Counted from the first letter of the stretch, positions 7,520 to 17,617 are shown. The stretch: DNA of 64,000 bases from Candidatus Flexifilum affinis (GCA_016713325.1 JADJPJ010000089.1:321077-385076), one strand, 5' to 3'. The notes: generated by a model not told the origin, from the letters alone. Numbers and translations: made by a program.

Positions 7520-8917
7520 CTAATCCTGTATGGTGCTGAAGAGATTGTTAAGGGCTTCGGCGAACGTCGGGTGAGCGAGGATGGCATCGCGAAGGGTGGT
7601 GTAGGGCAGCTTGCCCATCATTGCCATCTGGATCACCGACATGATCTCCCCACCTTGCGCGCCGAGAATGGCGCAGCCGAGAATCTGATCGTCGGCGCCG
7701 ATCAAGGCTTTCAGAAAGCCATCGGTTTCGCCCACCTCGATGGCGCGGGCGACATGGGCCATCGGCAGCCGGGCAATGCGATAGGGGATATTGCGCTGCT
7801 GTGCCTGTCGCTCTGACAGTCCGACACGGCCCAGCTGCGGATCGGTAAAGACGGTGTAGGGAACCATACGCCCGCTGACCGATGTATCGTTACTAAGCAG
7901 CAGGTTGTCACAGAGCACCCGGTAGTCGTCGTAGGCGATGTGGGTAAATTCCGGCCCCCCCTTGACGTCACCCATCGCGAAAATACCCGGAATATTGGTG
8001 CGCAGATGATCGTCCACCTGGATGTAACCGCGCTCGTCGGTCTGCACGCCGACTTTGTCGAGACGGAGCGCCGACGTGTTAGGCGTGCGGCCAATGGCGG
8101 CCAGCAGGTGGTTGGCTTCGATCACTCGGTTGCCTTCCGGACAGTCAACGTAGATCCGAATGTGCTTGTCGACCTGCTCAACACGGGAGACAGAACTGCT
8201 GAGCAGAATTTTGACGTCACCCGCCCGCAGAATTTTCGTGATTTCCTCGGAAATGTCGGCATCTTCGTTCGACAGCACCTGTTCCTCGCGCTCGATCAAG
8301 GTGACATGACTGCCCATCCGCTGAAAGGCCTGCGCGAACTCCAGGCCGATGTAACCCGCGCCCAGGATCACCAGGTGCTCCGGCAGTTTCTCCAACTCCA
8401 TGACCGATTCTTCGTCCAGTACCTCGACCTGATCGATGCCTGCAATCGTAGGAACGGCGGCACGGCTGCCTGTGTCGATGATGATCCGCTCGCCTCGGAT
8501 GACTTCTTCACGACCGTTTTGATGGCGAAGCTGGACGCTGTGGCCGCTTCCGTTGGACACGGCAAAGGCGCCCTCGGCCATAATCAGGTCCAGGTTTGCC
8601 GTGTTCTCGTATTTCTGCCGGCTGCTCTCGCGGAAATCCTGAACGATACGGTTCTTCCGCTTGCGCACCTCATAGAAGTTCACGGAAACCAGGCCGGTAT
8701 GCACGCCGAAGGAGTGCGAGTTACGCGCCATATGGGCGATGCGCGCACTGGCCACCAGCGCTTTTGTTGGCGTGCATCCGGTGTTGACGCATGTGCCGCC
8801 GACGTGTTCCCGTTCCACAATCGCGGTGCGCCAACCGGCGTTCGCCATGGCGAGCGCCAATGGGCCGCCACCCTGACCGGCTCCCAGCACAATCGCATCA
8901 TACGTTTTGTTGTTCAT
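7520..8917 (-). CDS. FAD-dependent disulfide oxidoreductase, mercuric-reductase-like
   Basis: A protein of 465 residues with the class I pyridine nucleotide-disulfide oxidoreductase layout. It shows FAD-binding DAIVLGAGQGGGPLA, the redox-active pair GGTCVNTGCTPTK, NAD(P)-binding ILGAGYIGLEFAQAFQRMG, the second FAD motif GIFAMGDVKGGPEFTH, and a C-terminal dimerisation domain ending HPTFAEALNNL, where the H-P-T supplies the catalytic base. Sequence style is closest to MerA/MerA-like proteins. However, there is no N-terminal HMA domain and no C-terminal Cys pair (it ends FSTIQD), and no mer genes are nearby. True Hg(II) reduction is therefore doubtful. A general NAD(P)H:disulfide or quinone reductase role is equally likely. 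Cytosolic homodimer. Confidence 0.88.
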   Translation of the reverse strand: MNNKTYDAIVLGAGQGGGPLALAMANAGWRTAIVEREHVGGTCVNTGCTPTKALVASARIAHMARNSHSFGVHTGLVSVNFYEVRKRKNRIVQDFRESSRQKYENTANLDLIMAEGAFAVSNGSGHSVQLRHQNGREEVIRGERIIIDTGSRAAVPTIAGIDQVEVLDEESVMELEKLPEHLVILGAGYIGLEFAQAFQRMGSHVTLIEREEQVLSNEDADISEEITKILRAGDVKILLSSSVSRVEQVDKHIRIYVDCPEGNRVIEANHLLAAIGRTPNTSALRLDKVGVQTDERGYIQVDDHLRTNIPGIFAMGDVKGGPEFTHIAYDDYRVLCDNLLLSNDTSVSGRMVPYTVFTDPQLGRVGLSERQAQQRNIPYRIARLPMAHVARAIEVGETDGFLKALIGADDQILGCAILGAQGGEIMSVIQMAMMGKLPYTTLRDAILAHPTFAEALNNLFSTIQD

Positions 8918-9186
8918 GAGCTTGCTGGTTCCATTCTGAGAACTGCCGCAGGTCGTGAGGTTCAGCGGCGTGATCTAAGCATAAAGAAGGCACTGCGCCG
9001 CTTCATCCAGAGAAGCGCTAGTCTTTTCCTGGGTCACATGTCGTGGATTTGCATAGGCTAAATGGTGGAGTTCAATACTCCCCAGTTGAGCCAACGCAAA
9101 ACGATCCGAAGCGGGGACGCCGACGGCCGGACTTGAAAGTACGCTCAAGTTGTAGCGCGATGGTCTCAAACCATGGAGAAATCGTC

Positions 9187-9432
9187 ATGAGCGAACGCAT
9201 CTACTACAGCCAGGAAGGCAGAATGCGCGCCATGCGCCGCATTACCCTGCTGATCGTGCTGGCTGCATCGATTGGTATTGGCATTGGCTACGTCTTCGGG
9301 CTGCTGTTTGCGCCGGAGGAAGGTGAAGCGGCGCGTGAGAGCCTCACCCAGTCAGTGGAAAGGCGTATTGGCGCTACGGAGCGGCAGGTCAACGAGCTGC
9401 GTTCAAAGCTTGAGGACCGTATCGCGCGCTAA
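9187..9432 (+). CDS. YtxH-like small membrane-anchored protein
   Basis: A product of 81 residues. A polar start (MSERIYYSQEGRMRAMRR) leads into one membrane helix (ITLLIVLAASIGIGIGYVFG), then LLFAPEEGEAARESL, the typical YtxH-family junction, and a charged amphipathic helix. YtxH/gas-vesicle-like proteins of this size are stress-associated and of undefined function. The start at ATG 9187 has GGAG eight bases upstream; longer frame starts upstream have none. It stands alone and converges on the coiled-coil gene at 9528. Confidence 0.7.
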   Translation: MSERIYYSQEGRMRAMRRITLLIVLAASIGIGIGYVFGLLFAPEEGEAARESLTQSVERRIGATERQVNELRSKLEDRIAR

Positions 9433-9478
9433 TTCAGCCGAGGTGCGTCGGCCACCGGTACGTGAGAGCAGCAAACAT

Positions 9479-9509
9479 CAGGGCGTTCGGACTATTGCCA
9501 AACGCCCTG
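9479..9509. terminator. Hairpin between convergent genes
   Basis: A 9-bp perfect stem, CAGGGCGTT (9479-9487) with AACGCCCTG (9501-9509), lies between two converging genes. No T-tract follows on either strand, so it is only a probable bidirectional terminator. Confidence 0.4.
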
Positions 9510-9527
9510 TGTTGGCATGGCAACCCC

Positions 9528-9866
9528 TTATTGGGCCAACTTCCCCGACGTTGGCTGACGTGTTGAGGACTCTTCGTTTCTGTCCAACATCTCCATCGCG
9601 CTGACCAGCTCATCCCAGGTCGATTCCAGAAGCAGGCGGAAGTTCTCCCACTCTGCGCCGCGCGATTCGGTAACAAGTTCAAGCTGACCGTAGGCTTGCT
9701 CGATGAGCTTGCGCATTTTGCCGGCCGTCGTGATCGAAAGCTCGGCGCTGTTTCTTCCCCGATACCGGCTCAGACGGTCTTCTGCCTCATCGAGTTTCAC
9801 GCGCAGTTCGTCCAGATAGGCGCGCATCTTGTCGTGAAATTCGTCCTTCTGGTACTGATCGGCCAT
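9528..9866 (-). CDS. Small coiled-coil protein of unknown function
   Basis: A charged, all-helical protein of 112 residues (DKMRAYLDELRVKLDEAEDR, KMRKLIEQAYGQLELVTES, LLESTWDELVSAMEML) with heptad-like spacing. It has no signal peptide, cysteine or membrane helix. GAGGAGAAGCAGC precedes the ATG, which supports real translation. I do not recognise a named family. Position next to the YtxH-like gene and composition suggest a stress-related structural role, but that is only inference. Confidence 0.65.
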   Translation of the reverse strand: MADQYQKDEFHDKMRAYLDELRVKLDEAEDRLSRYRGRNSAELSITTAGKMRKLIEQAYGQLELVTESRGAEWENFRLLLESTWDELVSAMEMLDRNEESSTRQPTSGKLAQ

Positions 9867-10178
9867 GCTGCTTCTCCTCTGTTCTGTCGATCGTCAGGTC
9901 AGGTGAATAGTCCGAATGCGTGAAGCAGCGCGGTCTTCCCGCGGTCCCCGGTGTCTGGCCGGCGGGCCGCGACCAACCTTGCCGAGATATGCGTCACTCT
10001 TCCGTGAAGCATCCGGGATTTTCCGATCGGTCGTGAATCCTGGGCGGATCACACAGTTGCCTCTGGGACCATCTGTGCATGAAGTGATTTCAAGGCTGAC
10101 TGTAACCGAAAGCGTCATACTGCCCATCGCACGATCTGGGTATCTTGGGCTGGGTCAGGTGGTCCACACTGGCGTGGC
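9867..10178. other. Intergenic stretch without recognisable gene
   Basis: 312 bases between the start of the coiled-coil gene and the stop of the response-regulator gene. No convincing ORF, RNA or hairpin with a T-tract was seen; it presumably holds the promoter of the 9528-9866 gene. Confidence 0.5.
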
Positions 10179-10820
10179 TCAGTCGACCAGGTTGTGCTCC
10201 ACCGCGATCGCGACGGCCACCGCGCGATTGGTGGCATCGAGTTTGGCGAGCACACTGCTGACATGATGCTTGACGGTCGATGGGCTGATGACCAGTCGCT
10301 CGGCGATCTGCCGGTTGTTCAGGCCCTCGATGAGCAGCCTGAGCACGTCGCGCTGGCGGTCGGTGAGATCATGACCCGGCTGAGGCGGGCGCACCGCGGC
10401 AGCGATCAGTTCCTGAGTCGCTTCGGGCGAGAGGGTGGGCTTCCCGAAGTAAGCGGCGCGGATGGCGTCGGCCAATTCACCCATCCCGACATTTTTCTTG
10501 AGATAGCTGATGGCTCCGGCCTTCAGGGCGCGTTCGACCATGCCGGTGGTGTCGAAACTGGTCAGCGCGATGATACGTGTGCTGGGATGTCGTTTGACGA
10601 TTTCGGTGATGGCGAAAATGCCGTCCTTGCCCGGCATCACCAGGTCCATCAGCGTCACGTCCGGACGCTCCTGTTCGAACAGCAGAATGGCGGTGTCGGC
10701 ATTCTTGGCTTCGCCAGCGCATTCCAGATCGTCATAGGTATCCAGCATCAGCATCAGCCCATCACGGACCATGTCGTGATCGTCGACGATCAGGACGCGA
10801 ATCGGTTTCATCTCGCTCAT
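10179..10820 (-). CDS. NarL/FixJ-type response regulator
   Basis: A protein of 213 residues. The receiver domain (1-120) has acidic residues in VLIVDDHD, the phosphoacceptor Asp in VTLMDLVMPG, the conserved Thr/Ser position in IALTSFD and Lys in YLKKNVG. The C-terminal LuxR-type helix-turn-helix (about 145-205) reads LTDRQRDVLRLLIEGLNNRQ and VISPSTVKHHVSSVLAKL. Such proteins bind DNA after phosphorylation by a HisKA_3-type kinase. The kinase at 12,483-16,277 has exactly that catalytic type and is the probable partner, with transaldolase between them. AAGGAG lies nine bases before the ATG. Confidence 0.92.
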   Translation of the reverse strand: MSEMKPIRVLIVDDHDMVRDGLMLMLDTYDDLECAGEAKNADTAILLFEQERPDVTLMDLVMPGKDGIFAITEIVKRHPSTRIIALTSFDTTGMVERALKAGAISYLKKNVGMGELADAIRAAYFGKPTLSPEATQELIAAAVRPPQPGHDLTDRQRDVLRLLIEGLNNRQIAERLVISPSTVKHHVSSVLAKLDATNRAVAVAIAVEHNLVD

Positions 10821-11214
10821 TGTTTTCGGCTCCTTCGAGTCGACCTTGTTTTGGAGTCCTGCGTTCCCCGAGAGCGATGCATGAGAATCCGAAAGCTGTG
10901 AAGCGAATACCGAGGATCGATGTCGACTTGTTTAACCTGCGGATACACCATTTTCCCGCAGCAGTTCAAACCTTCCCGACCGTTCGGGGTTTGTATGTGC
11001 CGCGGAGGCAAGCCCGAGTCGATGAGGGCCCTGTCCTTCGCTAAGGCTCGTCTGAGAACGAATTCCTGATGTGTAGATGCCTGATTGATACCCTTCGTCC
11101 CTTCAGTTTACGTCACGTGGCCAATCGTGTATCCGGTAGATGGCCGGTATGAAAATAGGTCGAGTGACCTATACCTGTCGGCGTTCTTCATCACTTCAGT
11201 TCTCGTTCGCCGCG
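10821..11214. other. Intergenic stretch, probable promoter of the response regulator
   Basis: 394 bases between transaldolase's stop and the regulator's start. No ORF with a ribosome binding site, tRNA or strong hairpin was seen. A weak dyad AGGTC-GAGT-GACCT occurs near 11,157. Confidence 0.5.
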
Positions 11215-12303
11215 TTATTCGATCGGGTGTAAGTGCTCGTCGATCGCATGCAGCAGCGCCTCGAAGGGCTGAACGAACTTGACGACACCCTCGCTCTGAA
11301 GCTCCTCTCCGACGGCCTGTAAGTTGAAACCGTGCTGGACGAGCCGGACGATCGCATCGTCAGCTTCGGCAAGGTTCTGGTCGATCGTGCGTTCAGGATG
11401 GCCATGATCGAGGAAAGCATCCAGTGTGGCCAGCGGCATGGTGTTCACGGTATCCGGGCCGATCAGGCTGTCGACATACAGGGTGTCGGGCAGGGCAGGA
11501 TCCTTGGTGCTGGTACTGGCCCACAACGGCCGCTGAACGCGCGCCCCAGAGGCGGCCAGACTTTCCCAGCGCGGGCCGCTGAAGATCTCGCGGAAGCGCT
11601 TGTAGACCTGCTTGGCGTTGGCGATGCCGATCTTGCCGTTCAGGTGGTGTGATCCTGCACGTTCCAGCAGAGGGGCGAGCTTGTAATCCACTCGACTGAT
11701 GAAGAAGGAAGCCACCGACGCGACCTGCGAGACATCTCCGCCCTTGGCGCGATAGGCTTCCAGACCGTTCAGGTACGCCTGGGCGACAGCGTTGTAGTGA
11801 GAGAGGGAAAACATCAGGGTGATATTGATGTTGACACCAAGGCCGATCAGGCGTTCGGTCGCGACCACTCCGTGACTTGTGGCCGGGATCTTGTACATGA
11901 CATTGGGCAAGTCCACGCGTGCGCGCAGTCGCAGCACTTCCTCGACCGTCTTGCCGGTTTCGTGCGCCAGCCGCGGATCGACCTCCAGGCTGACAAAGCC
12001 GTCCACGCCCCCGGTCGAGTCGAAAACCGGCCGCAACCGGTCGGCGGCTGCCCGAATGTCGGCGACGGCGATCGCCTCATAAGCCTCCAGCGCCTGGACG
12101 CCCTGTGCCGCCAGCTCGTGGAGCTGCGCGTCGTAGGCGCGGCCCTGCGAGATCGCTTGCTCGAAAATCCGAGGGTTGGAGGTGATGCCCAGGAGGCCCT
12201 GGTCAATCAGTTGATCCAGGGCGCCGGAAGCGATCAGATCGCGGTCGATGAAGTCCAGCCAAACGGACTGTCCGAGGGCGCGAAGATTCTGTAAGGTGGG
12301 CAT
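11215..12303 (-). CDS. tal: Transaldolase
   Basis: A protein of 362 residues carrying transaldolase signatures. The N-terminal GITSNPRIFEQAI block is the family motif, the Schiff-base lysine is in NVMYKIPATSHG, and GVNINITLMFSL follows, then ASVASFFISRVD and the late phosphate-binding region. The length fits the longer transaldolase subfamily found in actinobacteria and Chloroflexota. It transfers a dihydroxyacetone unit between sedoheptulose-7-phosphate and glyceraldehyde-3-phosphate in the non-oxidative pentose phosphate pathway, in the cytosol. GGGAGAAAG lies upstream of the ATG. It sits between a histidine kinase gene and a response regulator, all on one strand, and may be co-transcribed with them. 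Confidence 0.93.
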   Translation of the reverse strand: MPTLQNLRALGQSVWLDFIDRDLIASGALDQLIDQGLLGITSNPRIFEQAISQGRAYDAQLHELAAQGVQALEAYEAIAVADIRAAADRLRPVFDSTGGVDGFVSLEVDPRLAHETGKTVEEVLRLRARVDLPNVMYKIPATSHGVVATERLIGLGVNINITLMFSLSHYNAVAQAYLNGLEAYRAKGGDVSQVASVASFFISRVDYKLAPLLERAGSHHLNGKIGIANAKQVYKRFREIFSGPRWESLAASGARVQRPLWASTSTKDPALPDTLYVDSLIGPDTVNTMPLATLDAFLDHGHPERTIDQNLAEADDAIVRLVQHGFNLQAVGEELQSEGVVKFVQPFEALLHAIDEHLHPIE

Positions 12304-12482
12304 GACGGGTTCACTTTCTCCCTGACGGAATGGTCATAGGATGCGCCAAGCGGGATGGTCTGCAGACTATCCCGTTCTGCGTTTCTCAGCGTAATCAGTG
12401 TTAGCGCGACCTGTCATGAGGCGAGCGGCCAGATGCTGATGGGCTGCATGACCCATTTGCAGCGCTCATGGCGGTGGATGGG

Positions 12483-15400
12483 TCAGGTCGCTTTGGCAGT
12501 GGGCGCCGGCTTCCATTCCACTTGCAGGCGCGTTCCTTTGCCGGCCTTGCTCACGACCTTGAAGACGGCCCCGATGGCTGCCGCGCGTTCACGCATGGCA
12601 CTCAGGCCGATGCCGGTCGACATCTGCTTGGGGTCGAACCCCTGGCCGTTATCCTCGATGACGAGGCGAAAACGCTTCCGTCGATACTGACAGGTGACTT
12701 TCAGCGTGGTGGCCTGACTATGCTTGGCCACGTTGTTCATGGCCTCTTGTGCGATGCGGTAAAGCGTAACGTGCGGGTCGGGCGGAAGCAGCCCGTCATT
12801 GTCCAGATCCAGCGACAGATCGACGACAATCTCCTGATGGGCCGGTATGGCGCGGGTGAGGTGATCGAGAAGCTGCCCAAAGGAGGTGCGCACGATGGCT
12901 TCAGGCCGAAGTTCCAGCAGCAGCTTACGCATCTCGGCCAGCGCTCCTCGGTTGAGTGTGATGATGTCCTGCAAGCAGGCTTTGGCCCGCTTCTGATCCC
13001 GCTCCCATATCTGTGGGACGCCTTCGGCCAGCAGGCTGGAGGCGAACAAGACCTGACTCACGGCATCATGGAGATCGCGCGCGAGGCGCTGGCGTTCTTC
13101 AACTGCCGCCAATTCGCGGGTCTGGTCCATGAGGCGAGCGCGGTCGAGCGCCTGTGCGCAGTGATCGGCCAGCGTCGACAGGAACGCGCGTTCCGACTCA
13201 TCAAAGGCCTTGCGCGTCGGAAACCCGAGGCCGATGACGCCGATGACCTCTTCGTTGACGATGAGCGGGAGAGCCGCCCACGCGGAATGCTCCTCGGCGG
13301 AGGACAGGCCCTGGGTGATGGGCGCCATTTCCCCACGCTCCTCCGGGGAGCCGATCCACTGCGGCGCTTTCTTTCGAACGGCGGCGGCAATGGGCGCAGT
13401 CGGATGATCGACGGGAATATTGCGCCACTTCTCGATCACGTGGCCTGAGTAGCCGGTTGCGCCGATGACCCCAATCGTGGTCTTGTCGGCCGAAAGCAGG
13501 GCAACCACTCCCCGCGTGGTGTCAAGCCGTTCGATGCCGCGCGAGATGAACGCGTGAACGACATCCTGGACGGTCAGCGCCGTGGACAGAGCGGCTGCAA
13601 AGGCATGCAGCAGGTTGGCGCGCTGTTCCGAGAGCTTGCGCTCGCGCATGTCGATGCCGATGCCGACATGCCGGCCGTCGGTCAGCAGGATATTGGCCCA
13701 TGAGGTTTCGATAAGGCTGCCGTCGCGGGCGGTGAGCCGAAAATCGCGCCAACCGGGTGCGAGTGACCCCATGTACTCCAGCGCGGCCTTGCGTACCAGT
13801 GGGTCCGGGTAGATGGCTTCAAGGAGATCGAGATTGCTGGTATCGTGCGTGCTCCAGCCGATAAGTCGTTCGAACTCGCGATTCAGGTAGATTACGTCGC
13901 TATTCGGCTCGTAAATGGTGATCATCACCGGCAGTGTGTTGATGATTTGCTCAAGGATGCTGCGCTGCTCCAGCAGCGCCTGTTCAGCCATTTTTCGCTC
14001 GGTGATATCCTGCACCGTGCCGACCAAACGCACGGGCCGCCCGCTGCGGAACGTCACCTTGCCTGTGGCCGCCACCCAGCGCATCTGTGCATTCAGCCGG
14101 TTGATGACCCGATATTCCTGGTAGTATTCGCCGGTGCCGTTTGGGTGGAGCACGCGGTCCACCGCTGCCTGGGTTGCCTCCCGGTCATCAGGATGCACCC
14201 CGCTGAGGAATGTCTCATAGGTGATGACGACATTGTGGCTGACTCCCCAGGTGTCGCGGGTGAACTCATCCCAGGTGATGATCCCCGTTTCCAGATTGTA
14301 GTCATGGATCCCAATGCCAGCAGCCAACTTCGCCAGGCGCAGGCGTTCTTCGCTTTCGCGCAGTGCCTCCTCCGCTTGCTTTCGTTTGGTGATGTCCATC
14401 AGAACGCCGATCAGACGGGACGGCCGACTGTTCTCCCCGTGGGGTTCGTACAGCACCCGTCCCTTGGTGGCGATCCAGTTGATGCTTCCATCCGGGCGGA
14501 CGATGCGCGTTTCCAAATCGTATTCACCGGTCGAGTTGGCCGCCAGCGCACGCTCGAAGGCCTCCTGTACATTCTGTCGATCGCTGGGGTGGACCAGGCT
14601 GAAGCTCGACCGTACCGTGCCGGCGTCTCCTGGAGGGACGCCGAGGATCGTGCAGGTCTGGGCATCCCAGGTGATGATTTCTCCATTGCAGTGGTTGGCC
14701 CAGGTTCCCATCTCGGCGGCTTCCAGGGCCAGCCGGCGGAATTCCTCGCTTTCCTTGAGCGCTTCCTCGGCGCGCTTGCGAGCGGTGATGTCGATGAAGA
14801 CGCCAAACACGCCAGTCACCCTGTTCTGGCCGTCGTGCATAGGTGCGTAGTTGACGATCTTTGAGCCTCCTCCCAACCGGTCAGGCAGGTCGATTTCCAG
14901 AGATTGGGTGCAACCGGTGGCAAGGACTTCGGTCAGTGCGGAGACCGACTGTGCGCTGACTTCCTGGGGAAAGACATCCTCGTCGCGCTGGCCGATCAAC
15001 TGGTGCTGCGACAGGCCAGTCAATGCTCCGGCGTGCGCATTCGCATATTCGAAGCGCCGTTCGGTGTCGTAGATCACGAGGACATCCGGGAAGCTGTCTA
15101 CCGCGCTGTGCAGGCGGGCTTCGCTATTGCGCAGCGCGACCACGATCTGCTCGTAATCGGTCACGTCCATGGCTGCGGTAGTGACTCCGATGATTTCGCC
15201 GTGTTCGTCAAGCAAAGGCTCTACCGTGATGTCCAGAACCCGAAGGCTGGCATTCAGCGGAAAACTGATCCGCTCCCGCTCACCGTCGCCGGTCTCGATG
15301 ACCCGGCGCTTGAGCGCCATGAGCCGATCGACTCCGGGGGATGGAGCGATCTCGTCATCGCGCTTGCCAATGTGTTCCTCCGCTCCGAATTGGGAGTGCG

Positions 15401-16277
15401 GATTGTAGATCCAGGTGTAGCGCAGATCGCGATCCACGTGGGAAACCACCACCTTGGAATTCTTGAGCGCAACCCGAAAGTTGGCTTCGCTGACACGCTG
15501 CGCATCGAGCAGTTGCTTCTGCTCGGTGCGATCGCGAAACACGACGGCAAAGCCTCTCAACCCGCCGTCATTTCGTCGCAGTGCGCTGATCACCGTACTC
15601 GCCCAGAACTGCGACCCGTCGCGGCGAATCTGCCAGCCTTCGCTGCTGACTTTGCCGTCCTTCAGCGCACTGCGAAGCTGGTCGTGGGCAGAATCGCGAT
15701 CGGTGTAGAAGCGCGCGAACTCCGATCCGACAATCTCCCGCGAGGTATAGCCGGTGATGCGTTCTGCGCTGGTATTCCAACTGGTGATCTGCCCGTCGGG
15801 GGACAGGGTGAACATGGCATGGTCGTGCACGGCTTCGACCAGGATTCGGAAAGACCGATCGTTTTCCTCTGAAATGCGTCGGAAGTGGGCGGCTTCGGCG
15901 CTCCCCAGCGCGGCCCGGAGGGTCTGTCGGTGAAGGCGCTCGCTCAACAGACTGATAAGCAAGCATTCCAGGATGAACAGCACCAGACGCACGTTGGAGC
16001 CGGGGTTTCCACCCAGGTAGCTCCCGATGGGTTCCAGAAAGAAGTAGTCGGAGAGCAGCGCCGAGACCACCAGCGCCAGTAGCCCAGCACGGAGACCACC
16101 GAGCCAGGCCGCGATGGTCACGCACCCGAAGAAGAGCAGAAAGGGAACTGCCTGCCCGATGACATGCGTGAACACGAGCTTGACGACAAAGGCGGCCAGC
16201 ACGATCAGGATGACGCCGCTGTAGATGATGAGAGGTCGGTGTACGCGGGACGAACGCAAATCAGCCAGGTTTCTCAT
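12483..16277 (-). CDS. Membrane multi-PAS sensor histidine kinase (NarL type)
   Basis: A protein of 1264 residues. Residues 1-115 form a DUF4118-like membrane module (LIIYSGVILIVLAAFVVKLV, then LLFFGCVTIAAWLGG and the SDYFFLEP block), as in KdpD-type sensors. By my reading six PAS/PAC units follow (about 130-890), most ending in D-I-T-x-R-K-like linkers. A GAF domain comes next (about 895-1040), then HisKA_3 with the phosphoacceptor His in ERQRLARDLHDAVSQ, and HATPase_c with the N box EAMNNVAKHSQ and G box DNGQGFDP / GIGLSAMRER. It senses cytoplasmic or membrane signals and most probably phosphorylates the NarL-type regulator at 10,179-10,820. The ligands of the PAS domains are not evident. 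Confidence 0.9.
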   Translation of the reverse strand: MRNLADLRSSRVHRPLIIYSGVILIVLAAFVVKLVFTHVIGQAVPFLLFFGCVTIAAWLGGLRAGLLALVVSALLSDYFFLEPIGSYLGGNPGSNVRLVLFILECLLISLLSERLHRQTLRAALGSAEAAHFRRISEENDRSFRILVEAVHDHAMFTLSPDGQITSWNTSAERITGYTSREIVGSEFARFYTDRDSAHDQLRSALKDGKVSSEGWQIRRDGSQFWASTVISALRRNDGGLRGFAVVFRDRTEQKQLLDAQRVSEANFRVALKNSKVVVSHVDRDLRYTWIYNPHSQFGAEEHIGKRDDEIAPSPGVDRLMALKRRVIETGDGERERISFPLNASLRVLDITVEPLLDEHGEIIGVTTAAMDVTDYEQIVVALRNSEARLHSAVDSFPDVLVIYDTERRFEYANAHAGALTGLSQHQLIGQRDEDVFPQEVSAQSVSALTEVLATGCTQSLEIDLPDRLGGGSKIVNYAPMHDGQNRVTGVFGVFIDITARKRAEEALKESEEFRRLALEAAEMGTWANHCNGEIITWDAQTCTILGVPPGDAGTVRSSFSLVHPSDRQNVQEAFERALAANSTGEYDLETRIVRPDGSINWIATKGRVLYEPHGENSRPSRLIGVLMDITKRKQAEEALRESEERLRLAKLAAGIGIHDYNLETGIITWDEFTRDTWGVSHNVVITYETFLSGVHPDDREATQAAVDRVLHPNGTGEYYQEYRVINRLNAQMRWVAATGKVTFRSGRPVRLVGTVQDITERKMAEQALLEQRSILEQIINTLPVMITIYEPNSDVIYLNREFERLIGWSTHDTSNLDLLEAIYPDPLVRKAALEYMGSLAPGWRDFRLTARDGSLIETSWANILLTDGRHVGIGIDMRERKLSEQRANLLHAFAAALSTALTVQDVVHAFISRGIERLDTTRGVVALLSADKTTIGVIGATGYSGHVIEKWRNIPVDHPTAPIAAAVRKKAPQWIGSPEERGEMAPITQGLSSAEEHSAWAALPLIVNEEVIGVIGLGFPTRKAFDESERAFLSTLADHCAQALDRARLMDQTRELAAVEERQRLARDLHDAVSQVLFASSLLAEGVPQIWERDQKRAKACLQDIITLNRGALAEMRKLLLELRPEAIVRTSFGQLLDHLTRAIPAHQEIVVDLSLDLDNDGLLPPDPHVTLYRIAQEAMNNVAKHSQATTLKVTCQYRRKRFRLVIEDNGQGFDPKQMSTGIGLSAMRERAAAIGAVFKVVSKAGKGTRLQVEWKPAPTAKAT

Positions 16278-16461
16278 AGGTTTTCACGAAATTCAAGCCG
16301 GTGGTCCGATGCAGCGATTGGGCCGGCGCGGACGGGCGTGAAAAGTCACTGATCCCGCAAAACGATCGAGCCATTGCCAAAAGAGATAGATTTCGGGCAG
16401 AACGAGACTCTGCCTCCCTCTCCAAACTGAAACGCTTGCGTGGTTGATGTGGCTGCGCCCC

Positions 16462-17346
16462 TCAGGACTCCGGGAGAGGGACCGGGTCAATGAAGATCTC
16501 CAGGGGAATTTTACCCACGGTGCTCTCCGGTCGTTCGAGATCCAGCGCGTACAGAATTGTATGGGCACTGTCGGCCACACTGACAGGTTCCTGGATCGTG
16601 TAGTTCGCCTTGATGCCCGGCCCTGCGGCAATCCACGGGATGAGCCGGTCTTCCGGAGTATCCTCCCCGTGCCCAAAGCCATGGCCGCCATGGTCCGCCG
16701 TCACGACGATCAGGGTTTCGTCCAACACATGGTTCGCCTCATACCAGTCCAGCAAGCGCCCAACCTGAAAATCGGTATTTTCCAACTCCCAGAGATAGGG
16801 CCTGGACATCCAGCCCAGCAGATGCCCGAAGTAATCGGGGTTAGGAAAGTGAACGAGCAGTACGCGATAGCCGTCATCGAGCAGCGTAGTGGCGGCGTCG
16901 ACCACGCTGGCATCGCCTGACCGAGCGAAGACAAACGGGATGTCGTCGTGCTGACGGAACTGCACGAGCTTTTCCTTGCCCGCGACGATCGCGGTGGGGT
17001 AGCCCGCCTCATGGGTGGTCAATAGAAACGTCTTGGCTCCGACTGGAATGTCGGAGTAGTCGTTGTGCACGACTCCGTGTTCGGAGACATCCAGGCCGGT
17101 CAACATTGAGGTATGCGCCGGGATGGTTACGGAAGGGGAGACTGTCAGCGCCGACAATGTCGACGACCCGCGAGCTGCGAGCGTGTCGAGGTTGGGCGTA
17201 TCCACCTGCTGGATGGCGTCCGGTCGTGCACCATCGAGGGAGATCAGCAGGATGTACTCGGGGGGGGGCGGAGGGTTCTCCTGGCCTTGCAAGCCCAAAG
17301 CGCCGATGAGCAGAATCAGGATCAGTCCTGCAAAAGAAAAACGCAT
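16462..17346 (-). CDS. Secreted alkaline-phosphatase-superfamily phosphodiesterase
   Basis: A protein of 294 residues with an N-terminal signal peptide (MRFSFAGLILILLIGALGLQ). The mature domain is of the type I phosphodiesterase/nucleotide pyrophosphatase kind. ILLISLDGARPDA holds the first metal-binding Asp, SPSVTIPAHTSMLTG provides the Thr/Ser nucleophile, and VVTADHGGHGFGHG supplies late metal ligands. Members hydrolyse phosphodiesters or pyrophosphates outside the cell with two divalent metals. It is somewhat shorter than many NPP enzymes but has all catalytic blocks. AGGAGAAG precedes the ATG. It lies upstream of the large kinase gene on the same strand, 184 bases away, and is divergent from the DUF2243 gene. 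Confidence 0.85.
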   Translation of the reverse strand: MRFSFAGLILILLIGALGLQGQENPPPPPEYILLISLDGARPDAIQQVDTPNLDTLAARGSSTLSALTVSPSVTIPAHTSMLTGLDVSEHGVVHNDYSDIPVGAKTFLLTTHEAGYPTAIVAGKEKLVQFRQHDDIPFVFARSGDASVVDAATTLLDDGYRVLLVHFPNPDYFGHLLGWMSRPYLWELENTDFQVGRLLDWYEANHVLDETLIVVTADHGGHGFGHGEDTPEDRLIPWIAAGPGIKANYTIQEPVSVADSAHTILYALDLERPESTVGKIPLEIFIDPVPLPES

Positions 17347-17617
17347 GATGCTTCTCCTACGGATCTGGATGAGGCCTCTCTGCTCTGAGGTTGATGACGC
17401 CCATCAGGCCTATGTCGAACACGCCATCTGGCCGATTGCAGGGCTAGGTCAACAGATACGATGGAGTGGGAGATATTTCGGCCCGGCAGACTCATTCGCA
17501 AGCCGGCAGACTGCCTGAGGCAGGAACGCTCATTGTCCGAGGCGGTGTCCGAGGACGCAAGAGCCAGAATTGCCTGGCCTGGGTCGACGAGTACGGGGGA
17601 GCGGGGATGAAGAAGGA

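Noticed and set aside
7520..8917. Mercury-resistance reductase (merA)
   Set aside because: The active-site CVNTGC is present, but there is no HMA domain, no C-terminal Cys pair and no merR/T/P genes nearby. Kept only as MerA-like.
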